A stretch of DNA of 64,000 nt from Hyphomicrobiales bacterium (GTDB lineage Bacteria > Pseudomonadota > Alphaproteobacteria > Rhizobiales > Rhizobiaceae). How positions within the stretch are numbered: the first letter of the stretch is position 1; each line of letters starts with the position of its first letter. The notes under the pieces were generated by a model. That model made no database searches and was not told the DNA's origin. It saw only the letters and a list, made by a program, of their open reading frames with translations. Positions 33,378 through 42,468 of the stretch are shown one piece after another. The translations under genes were made by a program, and so were the position numbers. Where the stretch lies: contig UBUL01000019.1 of the NCBI GenBank assembly GCA_900468625.1, positions 1 to 64,000 of the forward strand. The letters run 5' to 3'.

Positions 33378-34292
33378 ATGAGCGAGCTCCTCAATCTCAA
33401 CAGGCTTGTTTTCTTCACCTCCGTCATGGAGACCGGGTCCTTCACCGCCGCCGGCGAGCGGCTTGGCGTTGCCAAGGCTGTGGTCAGCCATCAAGTGGCG
33501 CGTCTGGAGGAGGAGCTCGGCGTTTCGTTGCTGATGCGGACGACGCGGCGGCTACATGCGACGGAAGAGGGCCGGGTGTTCTACGACCGCTGCCTGATCA
33601 TCCTGCGCGAAGCGGAAGCCGCCTATGGAGAAATGTCCCTGCACGCCAATGAACCCGCCGGCACGCTGACGCTGACCGCACCATTGGACTATGGCGCCGC
33701 AGTCGTAGCGTCCGTGGTCGCAGCCTATCGTGAGCGCTTCCCGCAAATGCACGTCGATCTCATATTCGATGACAGCGTCATCGATCTCGCCAATGGCCAA
33801 CTGGATCTGTCGATCAGGGTCGGTTGGCTGACCGACATGAGCAACAAGGCCCGACGGCTGGGTACATTCCAGCAGTATCTGGTAGCGACACCAAGGCTGG
33901 CGGCAAGCTTTCCCAAAGCCATGGAACCGTGGGACCTGCCGGCGCTGCCCTGGATCGAAAATGCAGTCCTGCGCCAGCCATTGCGCTGGGTGTTTTCGAA
34001 AGAGGGCCGTCGATCCGAGATCATCGAGATGCGCTCTGCAGTACGGACGGACAAGACACCGTCGGCCTACGCCTGTGTCAAGGCCGGAATGGGCATTTCC
34101 GTCTTTCCGGATTACATGGTCGCGGACGACATTGCGGCCGGGCGCCTGCAAAGGCTCGTGCCCGAGTGGACGCTACCTGCCGGCGGGATCCATGCTGTGC
34201 TGCCGATAGCCCGTTTTCGTCCGGCCAAGGTGAGGCGGTTTATCGAAATGCTGCAGGTCGCTGAACGGCAAAGGGCTGCCGCCGTGAAATAG
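33378..34292 (+). CDS. LysR-family transcriptional regulator
   Basis: A 304-residue LysR regulator. Residues about 6-65 form the winged helix-turn-helix (VMETGSFTAAGERLGVAKAV, SHQVARLEEELG) and residues about 90-295 the substrate-binding-like effector domain (GTLTLTAPLDYGAAVV; GMGISVFPDYM). It is divergent from the DsbA-like and MBL-fold genes with a perfect palindrome between them, so it probably controls those two and itself. The effector is unknown. The next gene downstream, the HpaR-type regulator, is a separate unit. Confidence 0.92.
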   Translation: MSELLNLNRLVFFTSVMETGSFTAAGERLGVAKAVVSHQVARLEEELGVSLLMRTTRRLHATEEGRVFYDRCLIILREAEAAYGEMSLHANEPAGTLTLTAPLDYGAAVVASVVAAYRERFPQMHVDLIFDDSVIDLANGQLDLSIRVGWLTDMSNKARRLGTFQQYLVATPRLAASFPKAMEPWDLPALPWIENAVLRQPLRWVFSKEGRRSEIIEMRSAVRTDKTPSAYACVKAGMGISVFPDYMVADDIAAGRLQRLVPEWTLPAGGIHAVLPIARFRPAKVRRFIEMLQVAERQRAAAVK

Positions 34293-34456
34293 GCTTGGCG
34301 GTCATGGATATCTTTGAGAATGTCGCTTCAGTGCAAATGAGAGTATGACACCGGCATTTATCGGAAATCGTCACCTATGAGATTCGCGGCATTGCCTTGC
34401 ACGGCATTATTCTCATGTTAATCAGCTGGCGATCCGATTCTAACCAGGCACGCAGG

Positions 34457-34978
34457 ATGAAAAAGCAAATTCACGATAATTTCAGGGAACCGCCAGAGCC
34501 GGATACATCGTCCGCAACGCCTGACCAGCCGCATCGTGACCGTCGCCGTTCTCTGGCTATAGGGCTCCTGCGCGCCCGCGAGGCGGTCATGAGCCACTTC
34601 CGGCCAATCCTGGCTGCCCATGATGTGACCGAGCAGCAATGGCGTGTCATTCGCGTCCTTTACGAGGCAGGCAAGCTCGATGCAACCGAAGTGGCGGATA
34701 AGGCATCCATTCTTGCGCCCAGCCTCACGCGCATGATCCGCTCGCTCGAGGAGCGCGGCTTCATCACCAAGCATAAGGACGATGCCGATGGCCGCAGGGT
34801 GCTGCTGCAGATTACGCCGGCGGGGCAGGCGATCGTCGAAGACGTCATGCCGGAAAGTTTGAAGGTCTATGCCGATATCGATGCCCGTTTCGGTGCCGAG
34901 CGGGTGGAGAGGCTTCTCGATATGCTGGATGAACTGGCGTCGCTGAAATTGGAGAACGGATCGGTCAGCGAAGATTGA
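34457..34978 (+). CDS. hpaR: MarR-family regulator of homoprotocatechuate degradation (HpaR)
   Basis: A 173-residue MarR protein. After a variable 30-residue N-terminus, the core SLAIGLLRAREAVMSHFRPI and TEQQWRVIRVL is typical of HpaR/HpcR, followed by the winged helix (ADKASILAPSLTRMIRSLEE, DADGRRVLL). HpaR represses the homoprotocatechuate operon and is released by 4-hydroxyphenylacetate or homoprotocatechuate in E. coli strains. A full hpa lower-pathway operon lies 13-20 kb away here, with a MarR-like palindrome before its first gene and a similar one just after this gene. ATG at 34457 is chosen because it begins the coherent part of the frame. Confidence 0.85.
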   Translation: MKKQIHDNFREPPEPDTSSATPDQPHRDRRRSLAIGLLRAREAVMSHFRPILAAHDVTEQQWRVIRVLYEAGKLDATEVADKASILAPSLTRMIRSLEERGFITKHKDDADGRRVLLQITPAGQAIVEDVMPESLKVYADIDARFGAERVERLLDMLDELASLKLENGSVSED

Positions 34979-34996
34979 AAGCCGTCTTCCAATTTA

Positions 34997-35008
34997 TTAA
35001 TATGTTAA
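34997..35008. promoter_or_regulatory. MarR/HpaR-like palindrome before the AraC gene
   Basis: TTAATATGTTAA closely resembles TTAACACGTTAA, found upstream of hpaF (54073-54084). It lies between hpaR and the AraC/FeaR-like gene, 69 bases before the latter's start, so HpaR may control that regulator too. Confidence 0.5.
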
Positions 35009-35076
35009 CTATTTGATTGACGCGCCAAAGGATCTGTAGCAGTCTTCCGCAGTGCTGACACTGTTGGGAGGCGGAG

Positions 35077-36063
35077 TTGGACCTGTTGCAGAACCGCAGT
35101 CTGGTTGACCGGACTTGGTCGCCGACACCTTACGACCAGTGGGTTGACGATCTTCAAAGCATTTGCGGCAACTTCAACCCGCATGTGATGCAGAGCGGGG
35201 ACAGCGTCGTCGGCACGGCAAGCCGCATCGACGTCTGCGGCATGGAATTTGCCCATGTTTCCAACGATCTCGACTATGTTCACCGCGATTGGGATGACAT
35301 TCGCCGCGATGCCAACGAGCACCTGTTCCTGATCCTGCAATTGGAAGGCGTGTGTGGGGTCGAGCATTCCGGCCAGCAGAATATCCTCGACGTCGGCGAA
35401 TGTATTCTTGTCGATTCCACGCGGCCGACGACCTTCTATTTTCGCGGCCACTTCTCCAACCATCTGTCGCTGCATTTGCCTAGGCAGCTGATGTATTCGA
35501 ACAGCAAGGTCGATTTTGACGTGGCCCGCAAGCTCCTGGCGAACGATCCGATGGCTGTGATGCTGCGTGCGTTGATTGCCAAGATGATGACGACGCCGGA
35601 AAGCGATGCGGCTTCCCCGCATTTGCGCCAGCTGATGTTCGACACGACCCGTCAGGCGTTCCTTTCGACCGGTGCTCAGGCGGCAAGCTTGAATTCGCTG
35701 CATGATAGCGCCAGCCGACGGATGCAGATGGTCGATATTCTCATCGACAGGCATCTGACCGACAGCGGTCTCAGCGCCAAATGGCTAGCGACGCGGCTGG
35801 GAGTGTCGATCCGCACCCTGCAGCAGGATTTCCAGGGCATGGGCATGACCTGTACCACCGTCATCCGCGACAAGCGACTGCGGTTCGCCCGGGAAAAGAT
35901 CGAGCAGCTCAAGGAGCAGCGCAATCCGATAACGATAGCCGAAGTCGCCTATTCGGCCGGGTTTAACGATATTTCCTATTTCAATCGCAGCTTCAAGGAG
36001 CTGTTCGATTGTGCGCCAAGCGAGTTGCTTCGCGCGCCGGAACCGGCATACAGGTTGGACTGA
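35077..36063 (+). CDS. AraC-family regulator, FeaR-like
   Basis: A 328-residue regulator. Residues about 25-190 form an AraC-binding-like ligand domain, and residues about 215-320 the double helix-turn-helix (SAKWLATRLGVSIRTLQQDF and EVAYSAGFNDISYFNRSFKE). The overall layout resembles FeaR, which activates arylethylamine and arylacetaldehyde genes in enterobacteria. Start is TTG at 35077, supported by the strong GGGAGGCGGAG just upstream. The downstream aldehyde dehydrogenase and GMC oxidoreductase genes on the same strand are the likely targets. Identification as FeaR itself is not certain. Confidence 0.85.
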   Translation: MDLLQNRSLVDRTWSPTPYDQWVDDLQSICGNFNPHVMQSGDSVVGTASRIDVCGMEFAHVSNDLDYVHRDWDDIRRDANEHLFLILQLEGVCGVEHSGQQNILDVGECILVDSTRPTTFYFRGHFSNHLSLHLPRQLMYSNSKVDFDVARKLLANDPMAVMLRALIAKMMTTPESDAASPHLRQLMFDTTRQAFLSTGAQAASLNSLHDSASRRMQMVDILIDRHLTDSGLSAKWLATRLGVSIRTLQQDFQGMGMTCTTVIRDKRLRFAREKIEQLKEQRNPITIAEVAYSAGFNDISYFNRSFKELFDCAPSELLRAPEPAYRLD

Positions 36064-36166
36064 ATAGCGAGCGTGCGTTTCAGTCCAAGACGAGGCGCGT
36101 TTCTCCCCAAGACGGATTTTGCGGCTGGGGTCATAGTCCTCTCGAAAGTTACGGGAGGAAAATGTC

Positions 36167-37573
36167 GTGAAGCAGTACACCCTGCTTATTGGTGGCGAGC
36201 CTGTTGCCACGTCCCATCATGCACCGGTTAAAAACCCGTCGAACGGCGACGTGGTCGGCTATATGCCGCTTGGCGGCGAAGCGGATCTGGACCGAGCGGT
36301 TGCCGCGGCCACCGAGGCCTTCAGGACATGGTCGCAGGTTTCGAGCGAAGACCGCGCCATGGCATGCCGAGCCGTCGCCGAAACGATCGCCGAGCATACC
36401 GAGGAGCTTGCTCAGATCCTCACCCGCGAACAGGGCAAGCCGCTCAATGGCCTCGGCTCGCGCTTCGAAATCGGCGCGGCTCTTGCCTGGACCCGCCATA
36501 CGGCCGAACTCGACCTGCCTGTGGAGGTCCTGCAGGACGACAATGAAGGTCGCGTAGAGCTTCATCGCAAGCCGATCGGCGTCGTCGGCTCGATCACACC
36601 CTGGAACTGGCCTGTGATGATCGCCTGCTGGCATATCGTTCCAGCAATCCGAGCCGGCAACACAGTCGTCATCAAGCCTTCGCCTTTGACGCCGCTGTCG
36701 ACGATCCGCCTCGTCGAGATCATGAACGAGGTTTTGCCGCCCGGCGTCGTCAACGTCGTTACCGGCGAAAACAGCATCGGCGCGGCGCTCTCCGCTCATC
36801 CCGGTATCGCCAAGATGACTTTCACCGGCTCGACAGAGACCGGCAAGAAGGTCATGGCCTCCGCGGTCGCCACCTTGAAGCGGCTGACGCTGGAGCTTGG
36901 CGGTAACGATGCCGGCATCGTCCTGCCCGATGCCAATCCGAAAGCCATCGTCGAAGGGCTCTTCTGGGGTGCCTTCATCAACAACGGCCAGACCTGCGCG
37001 GCGCTGAAGCGTCTCTATGTGCACGATAGCATCTATGAAGAGGTCTGCCGCGGCCTTGTGGATTATTCTTCGAGGATCGTCGTCGGCGACGGCCTGGATG
37101 AGGCAAGTATTCTCGGTCCGATACAGAACGAAATGCAGTTCAACAAGGTATGCGAACTCGTCGACGATGCGCGTGCCCATGGTGGTCGCATTCTGATCGG
37201 CGGGGCGCCCATGGATCGCCCGGGGTATTTCTATCCGATCACGCTTGTCGCCGACGTCGATCATGGCGTGCGGCTGGTGGACGAGGAGCAATTCGGTCCG
37301 GCCCTGCCGATCATCCGCTATAGCGACATCGACGAGGTGGTCGCCCGCGCCAATCAAAATCCTGCTGGCCTCGGCGGCTCCGTCTGGTCCTCCGATGGGG
37401 AAAAGGCAAAACGCTATGCGATGCAGCTCGAATGCGGCTCGGTCTGGATCAACAAGCACGGCACGATCCAGCCCAATGCGCCGTTCGGCGGCGTGAAGCA
37501 GTCCGGCGTCGGCGTAGAGTTCGGCGTGGAAGGTCTGAAGGAATTCACCACGATCCAGACGGTATTGAGCTGA
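36167..37573 (+). CDS. NAD(P)-dependent aldehyde dehydrogenase
   Basis: A 468-residue aldehyde dehydrogenase. Visible motifs are the cofactor-binding region TPWNWPVM, GSTETGKK, the general-base glutamate in LELGGNDAGIV (near residue 244) and the nucleophilic cysteine in NNGQTCAALKRL (near residue 278). Start is GTG at 36167 behind GGGAGG; an ATG five bases earlier opens only a two-codon frame ATG TCG TGA that ends on top of the GTG. It probably oxidises the aldehyde made by the GMC oxidoreductase that follows after 3 bases. Behind a FeaR-like regulator, arylacetaldehydes are plausible substrates, but this is inference. Confidence 0.9.
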   Translation: MKQYTLLIGGEPVATSHHAPVKNPSNGDVVGYMPLGGEADLDRAVAAATEAFRTWSQVSSEDRAMACRAVAETIAEHTEELAQILTREQGKPLNGLGSRFEIGAALAWTRHTAELDLPVEVLQDDNEGRVELHRKPIGVVGSITPWNWPVMIACWHIVPAIRAGNTVVIKPSPLTPLSTIRLVEIMNEVLPPGVVNVVTGENSIGAALSAHPGIAKMTFTGSTETGKKVMASAVATLKRLTLELGGNDAGIVLPDANPKAIVEGLFWGAFINNGQTCAALKRLYVHDSIYEEVCRGLVDYSSRIVVGDGLDEASILGPIQNEMQFNKVCELVDDARAHGGRILIGGAPMDRPGYFYPITLVADVDHGVRLVDEEQFGPALPIIRYSDIDEVVARANQNPAGLGGSVWSSDGEKAKRYAMQLECGSVWINKHGTIQPNAPFGGVKQSGVGVEFGVEGLKEFTTIQTVLS

Positions 37574-37576
37574 GCC

Positions 37577-39172
37577 ATGACGACCTATGACTATATCATT
37601 GTCGGTGGCGGCTCCTCAGGCTGTGTGCTGGCAAACCGGCTTTCAGAAAATCCGGCGCACAAGGTGCTGCTGATCGAGTCGGGGCGCCGGGATTCCGACC
37701 CCTGGATCCATGTACCCGCAACTTTCTTCAAGGTTTTGGGCAAGGGCATCGATATTCATCCCTACGCCTCGAACCCCGACAAGGGTTTGAATGGCCGGCC
37801 GAGCATCGTGCCGCAAGGCAATGTTTTGGGTGGCGGCAGCTCCGTGAATGCGATGATCTATATTCGCGGCCACCGCAACGACTACGATACCTGGTCGCAA
37901 ATGGGCTGTCAGGGGTGGTCCTACGAGGATGTGCTGCCGGTCTTCCGCTCGCTGGAAAACAATGAACGGCTGAACGGCCACTACCACGGCAAAAAAGGCG
38001 GTCTGCGCGTTTCGGACCCGCGCCATCGTCATCCGCTGAGCGAGGCCTTCGTCAAGGCCGCAACCGAAATCGGTATTTCGCATAACAGCGATTTCAACGG
38101 CGCGGACCAGTCCGGCGTCGGCTTCTATCAGAGTACGACCTATGGCGGCCGCCGCTGGAGTTCGGCCCAGGCCTTCCTGCGCGAGGCGGAGAAGCGGCCG
38201 AATCTGAGTGTAATGACGGAGCGCAAGGTCGCCCGTATCCTGTTCGAAGGGCAGAAGGCTGTCGGTGTCGAGCTGCTCGACGGGGCGGTTTTCAAGGCAT
38301 CCCGCGAGATCGCGCTGACTGCTGGCGCCATTGCGACACCGAAGATCCTGCAGTTGTCCGGCATTGGCGATGGTGCACATCTTTCTTCCCTCGGCATCAA
38401 GGTCGTCGCTGATCTGCCGGGTGTCGGCGCCAACTATCAGGATCATCTGGAAGTGCCTGTCCAGGGCGAGACGCGCGAGCCGATTTCGATCCTTGGCCAT
38501 GACAAGGGTCTGCGGGCCGCCGGCCATATGCTGCGCTATCTGACGTCACATCGCGGGCTCTTGTCTTCCAACGTCGTCGAGTGCGGTGGTTTTGTCGATA
38601 CCGCCGGCACGGGACAGCCGGATGTCCAGTTCCATGTCCTACCGGTCCTGATCGGCTTCGTCGACCGGGACCCGGAGCCCGGTCACGGCCTCAGCATCGG
38701 GCCATGCTATCTGAGGCCGCGCTCGCGCGGATGGATACGGCTGAAAAGCGCCAGTCCGACCGAGCAGACGGATTTCAATGCCAACCTGCTGTCCGATCCG
38801 GCCGATGTCGAGACCCTGGTGCGCGGGGTCGAAACGGCGATCCGCATCCTCGATGCGCCGGCCCTCGCCAAGTTGCTCAAGCGCCGTGTGCTGCCGAAGC
38901 CTGGCATCGAAAAGGATCCCGAGGCCCTGCGCGACTATATCCGCCAATCGGCAAAAACCGTTTTCCACCCTGCGGGGACCGCCCGAATGAGCCGGGCGGA
39001 CGATCGCACGGCCGTCGTCGGGCCGGATCTGAAGGTGCACGGTATCGAGGGGCTGCGTGTCTGCGATGCCTCTGTCATGCCGACCTTGGTGTCGGGCAAC
39101 ACCAACGCCCCGACGATGATGATTGCGGCAAGGGCTGCCGCCTTCATGACAGGAAAGACGATTTCCGGCTGA
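37577..39172 (+). CDS. GMC-family FAD oxidoreductase (alcohol/choline dehydrogenase type)
   Basis: A 531-residue flavoprotein. The N-terminus has the FAD-binding dinucleotide fold (YIIVGGGSSGCVLANRLSE), then the GMC signatures around residues 85-95 (GNVLGGGSSVNAMIYIRG) and 255-270 (GAIATPKILQLSGIG). The active-site histidine segment is VFHPAGTARM near residue 465, and NTNAPTMMIA closes the domain. It oxidises an alcohol to an aldehyde, passing electrons to oxygen or a quinone. Being between an aldehyde dehydrogenase and an importer, it probably starts breakdown of an imported alcohol, perhaps an arylethanol such as tyrosol; choline-type substrates are the alternative. Confidence 0.9.
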   Translation: MTTYDYIIVGGGSSGCVLANRLSENPAHKVLLIESGRRDSDPWIHVPATFFKVLGKGIDIHPYASNPDKGLNGRPSIVPQGNVLGGGSSVNAMIYIRGHRNDYDTWSQMGCQGWSYEDVLPVFRSLENNERLNGHYHGKKGGLRVSDPRHRHPLSEAFVKAATEIGISHNSDFNGADQSGVGFYQSTTYGGRRWSSAQAFLREAEKRPNLSVMTERKVARILFEGQKAVGVELLDGAVFKASREIALTAGAIATPKILQLSGIGDGAHLSSLGIKVVADLPGVGANYQDHLEVPVQGETREPISILGHDKGLRAAGHMLRYLTSHRGLLSSNVVECGGFVDTAGTGQPDVQFHVLPVLIGFVDRDPEPGHGLSIGPCYLRPRSRGWIRLKSASPTEQTDFNANLLSDPADVETLVRGVETAIRILDAPALAKLLKRRVLPKPGIEKDPEALRDYIRQSAKTVFHPAGTARMSRADDRTAVVGPDLKVHGIEGLRVCDASVMPTLVSGNTNAPTMMIAARAAAFMTGKTISG

Positions 39173-39231
39173 GCCGGCGATCTTCGAAACACAGATCCCG
39201 TGGGGAGCGGGACGACAAACTGGAGGAAATA

Positions 39232-40485
39232 ATGTCTATCAATCTAAGAGGGCTGGCAATCGGCCTTTTCCTGACGCTGATTTCGGCGTTCAGCGCACAC
39301 GCCGCCGCATCCTGCGGCGACAATAGCGGCAAGCCGGCAACCGGTGAGCCGATCATCATCGGTGCCATCACCGGCAAGACCGGGCCGGACGACTTTTCGA
39401 ATTCCACCAAGTCGGCGAAGGCCTATTTCGACTGCCTGAATGCCAATGGCGGCATCAAGGGCCGGCCGGTCAAATATCTGGTCGAAGACGATCAGTGGAA
39501 CCCGGAAATCGCCGCGCAGCTCGCCGCAAAACTCGTCAACGACGAGAAAGCCGTGCTGATGGTTGGGAACTCGAGCTTTGTCGAATGCGGCGCCAATGCG
39601 GATTTTTATAAGAAGTCCGGCATTGTCGTGATCGCCGGCGTTGGTGTTCCTCGCGAATGCTTCTTCGCGGCAAACTACGCGCCGACCAACGCCGGACCTC
39701 GCGTCTCCATGCTGGGCGCCATGGGATATGCGCTTGATCACCTGAATGCAAAGTCAGTCGTGTGCATAGGGCCGAATATTCCGAATGTCGGAACCTGGTC
39801 CTGCGAGGGCGTTACCCAGCTCGCAAAGGAAAAAGGCCTGAAGGCTCAGATAATATTGATGGACCCCGGCACGGCCGATTCGACATCGATCATTCTGCAG
39901 GCTGCGGCTTCCAAACCCGACGTGATCATCCTGGGTCTGCCCAAAGGCGTCACGGTGCCGCTTCTGACAGCCGCTGAAGAGCAGGGGCTGAACCAGAGTA
40001 TAAAGTTCCTAAGCGCCGCCTCGGCTTATGATCTTTCGGTGCCGGGAACGATCGGCGCCGGCTGGGACGGAAATTTCACCGTCAACATGGAGTTCAACGA
40101 TCTCGAAGCAAAAACGCCCGACAACCAGAATTGGCTGGCCGTCATGGATCAGTATGGCCAGAAGTCCGACCCGCGCGATACCTTCGCTCAGGCCGGTTAC
40201 CTGTCGGCCCGCATTGCTGAGAAGGCCTTGATGACGCTCGATCCCGGCAACATCAACCGCGAGACGGCATCCGCTGCCGTGCGCCAGATCAAGAATTTCA
40301 AAAGCGATATCTTCTGCGCTCCCTGGTATTTCGGTGATGGTCAGGCCCGCCACAACGCCAATTCCACGACGCGCATGGCCGTCAGCGAAGGCGGCAAGTG
40401 GAAGGTCGTATCCGACTGCGCACCGTCGCCGGACCTTGAACTGAAGGACGTGCGCGCCTTCGAAAAGTCAGCGGGCATCAACTGA
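39232..40485 (+). CDS. Branched-chain-amino-acid-type ABC transporter substrate-binding protein
   Basis: A 417-residue LivJ-type periplasmic binding protein. Residues 1-24 form a Sec signal peptide (IGLFLTLISAFSAHA). The mature domain begins with SCGDNS and EPIIIGAITGKTGPD. Several cysteines (near residues 26, 64, 122, 141, 178 and in the last third) suggest disulfides unusual for simple leucine binders. ATG at 39232 behind a perfect GGAGGA is clearly the start, although the frame is open far upstream. The family also binds aromatic acids and amides, so the ligand may be an aromatic compound feeding the adjacent oxidoreductases. Confidence 0.92.
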   Translation: MSINLRGLAIGLFLTLISAFSAHAAASCGDNSGKPATGEPIIIGAITGKTGPDDFSNSTKSAKAYFDCLNANGGIKGRPVKYLVEDDQWNPEIAAQLAAKLVNDEKAVLMVGNSSFVECGANADFYKKSGIVVIAGVGVPRECFFAANYAPTNAGPRVSMLGAMGYALDHLNAKSVVCIGPNIPNVGTWSCEGVTQLAKEKGLKAQIILMDPGTADSTSIILQAAASKPDVIILGLPKGVTVPLLTAAEEQGLNQSIKFLSAASAYDLSVPGTIGAGWDGNFTVNMEFNDLEAKTPDNQNWLAVMDQYGQKSDPRDTFAQAGYLSARIAEKALMTLDPGNINRETASAAVRQIKNFKSDIFCAPWYFGDGQARHNANSTTRMAVSEGGKWKVVSDCAPSPDLELKDVRAFEKSAGIN

Positions 40486-40567
40486 ACCCAGAGGCTTGCC
40501 CCTGACGTTTGCCAATGTGTTCCGCGACCGTAGGCCGCGGAACTGGGCGACCCGAGAGGATCGATTT

Positions 40568-41434
40568 ATGAACATCCTGCCTTTCATCATATCCGGGCTT
40601 GGGATCGGCGCTGTCTACGCGCTGTCCGGTGTCGGCCTCGTGGTTCTGTTTCGAGCGACCGGCGTTCTCAATTTCGCGTTTGGTGCGTTCGGCGCAATCG
40701 GCGCGCATTGCGCCTGGCAATTGCTTGAGTGGAAGATGCCGCTGGCCGTCGCCATCCTTGCCGCCGTTGCCGTCTCGACCGCGATCAGCTTTCTCTATGG
40801 CCGGGTATTCGCACCCATGCTGTCGCATCGCGATATCGTTGTGCGTGCCGTCGGAACATTGGCGCCGGCGCTCGTCCTGATCGCGATCATGGGCGTCATC
40901 TGGGGCGAGCTGCCGCGCCGCCTGCAGTTCCCGACCGATCAGATGTTCGTCTCTCTCTTCGATGTTCGCCTGACTTTGACACGTATCATCGCCATCATCC
41001 TTGCCATCGCCATGGTCGTAGCAATCACGCTGCTCCTGAACCGAACGCGTCTCGGCCTGGACATGCGCGCCCTTGCCAATGACCGCGATCTCAGCGCCGT
41101 TCTGGGCGTACGCATCCTTTACACAGAAACTGCTGCCTGGGTCATTACAGGCATCTTCTCGGGCTTGGCCGGCCTGTTGCTTGCCGATCTCGTGCGGCTG
41201 CAGGGAACCTTTCTGACACTGCTGGTCATACCCGCAATCGCCGCTGCGATCCTCGGTCAGTTGCAGTCGCTATGGCAAACGGCCGTCGCCGGCATTCTCA
41301 TCGGCATTGCCGAAGCCGTCCTGACGCCGATCGCCTGGATATCACCCTATCGCGCGGCGGCGCCGTTCATCATCGCGCTTGTCGCAGTCACAATCCTCGG
41401 AGGCACCGCGAAAGTCGCGTTGAAGGACCGATGA
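40568..41434 (+). CDS. ABC transporter permease, LivH type
   Basis: A 288-residue membrane protein with about eight helices and the LivH wording at the start (IISGLGIGAVYALSGVGLVV, then FRATGVLNFAFGAFGAIGAH). ATG at 40568 follows GAGAGGA; the in-frame start at 40496 adds a hydrophilic stretch. Its stop overlaps the LivM-type gene by four bases (ATGA). With LivM, LivG and LivF it forms the inner-membrane part of the importer whose binding protein is encoded just upstream. Confidence 0.92.
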   Translation: MNILPFIISGLGIGAVYALSGVGLVVLFRATGVLNFAFGAFGAIGAHCAWQLLEWKMPLAVAILAAVAVSTAISFLYGRVFAPMLSHRDIVVRAVGTLAPALVLIAIMGVIWGELPRRLQFPTDQMFVSLFDVRLTLTRIIAIILAIAMVVAITLLLNRTRLGLDMRALANDRDLSAVLGVRILYTETAAWVITGIFSGLAGLLLADLVRLQGTFLTLLVIPAIAAAILGQLQSLWQTAVAGILIGIAEAVLTPIAWISPYRAAAPFIIALVAVTILGGTAKVALKDR

Positions 41435-42468
41435 CCGTTCAGGAGCAAACAATCGCCCCAGACGCCGACGGCATATCGATGATGCGCCTGCCCAAGCAGC
41501 TTCTTCATGTGCCCGTAACGATGCTGGCTTTTTCGGTCGTCGTCGCCTGCCTTGCCAATTCCTTTTGGCTGTCCGCCGCAACGTCTGCCGTGGCACTTTC
41601 GCTGTCGGTTGCGGGACTCGCCATTCTCTACGGCCAGCTTGGTCTGGTCTCGCTCTGCCAGTTCGCACTTGTCGGCGTCGGCGGATGGGCGACGCTGCGC
41701 ATCGGCCACGCATTTCACCCGCCCTTCGAGTTGAGCCTGCTCGCCGGTGCTATCGCCGCCTCGGTGGTGGGGCTGGCATTCGGCGTGCCGGCGCTGCGTC
41801 TGCGTGGTCTCTATCTCGCGCTCGTGACGCTGATGCTGGCCGGCGCCTTTCAGATCGTCATCAGCGCCTGGGGTTTTCCAGACGGAGGTCCCGGCTTTCT
41901 CGGGCGGGCTGACGGCTCCGGTCGCGCAATGCTGGCAAGACCTGCAATCGCCGAGGGGGAAGTCGCCTATTTCCTTTATGTCTGTGTGGCGGCAGCGATC
42001 GGTCTGCTGATCGCACAATGGCATAAGCTTTCCCGTCCCGGCCGGGCGTGGGCGCTGATCCGCAAGGGCGAGACCGTCGCGGTTGCAAGCGGCGTCAATG
42101 TCTTTATCTACAAGGCCTGGGCATTCGCGCTGAGCGGCTTTCTCGCCGGCCTCGCAGGCGGCCTGCTTGCGGGTAATGTCGGCCAGCTCGACGGGCGTGC
42201 CTTCGGAGCTTTCGAAAGTCTCAATCTCTTTGCGCTCGCCATCGTCGGCGGTGTCTTCAATTGGTACGGCGCCTTGATCTCCGGTCTGCTGCTGCGCGCG
42301 GTGCCGGCCTTGCTGACCGATCTTGGTATCGATGGTTACGTCACGATCGGGATTTTCGGCGTCGCGCTCTTTCATGCGCTGGCCACGGCACCGGCCGGCA
42401 TCGCCGGCCAGATATCGGCGCTGATCCGCCGGCTGAGCGCCGGTCTTTCCCGCGAGAGGACACGATGA
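41431..42468 (+). CDS. ABC transporter permease, LivM type
   Basis: A 345-residue membrane protein with about ten hydrophobic segments and LivM motifs such as LYGQLGLVSLCQFALVGVGG near residue 70, RLRGLYLALVTLM near residue 125 and SGFLAGLAGGLLA near residue 235. Its ATG at 41431 overlaps the LivH-type stop (ATGA) and its own stop overlaps the LivG-type start the same way, so translation is coupled. The N-terminal 20 residues before the first helix are polar, normal for LivM. Confidence 0.92.
   Translation: MTVQEQTIAPDADGISMMRLPKQLLHVPVTMLAFSVVVACLANSFWLSAATSAVALSLSVAGLAILYGQLGLVSLCQFALVGVGGWATLRIGHAFHPPFELSLLAGAIAASVVGLAFGVPALRLRGLYLALVTLMLAGAFQIVISAWGFPDGGPGFLGRADGSGRAMLARPAIAEGEVAYFLYVCVAAAIGLLIAQWHKLSRPGRAWALIRKGETVAVASGVNVFIYKAWAFALSGFLAGLAGGLLAGNVGQLDGRAFGAFESLNLFALAIVGGVFNWYGALISGLLLRAVPALLTDLGIDGYVTIGIFGVALFHALATAPAGIAGQISALIRRLSAGLSRERTR

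Noticed and set aside
36149..37459. 436-codon minus-strand open frame
   Set aside because: Antisense shadow of the aldehyde dehydrogenase at 36167, lacking any domain.
38581..39231. In-frame upstream extension of the Liv-type binding protein (217 extra residues)
   Set aside because: It lies within the GMC oxidoreductase gene in another frame; the true start at 39232 has a perfect ribosome-binding site and signal peptide.
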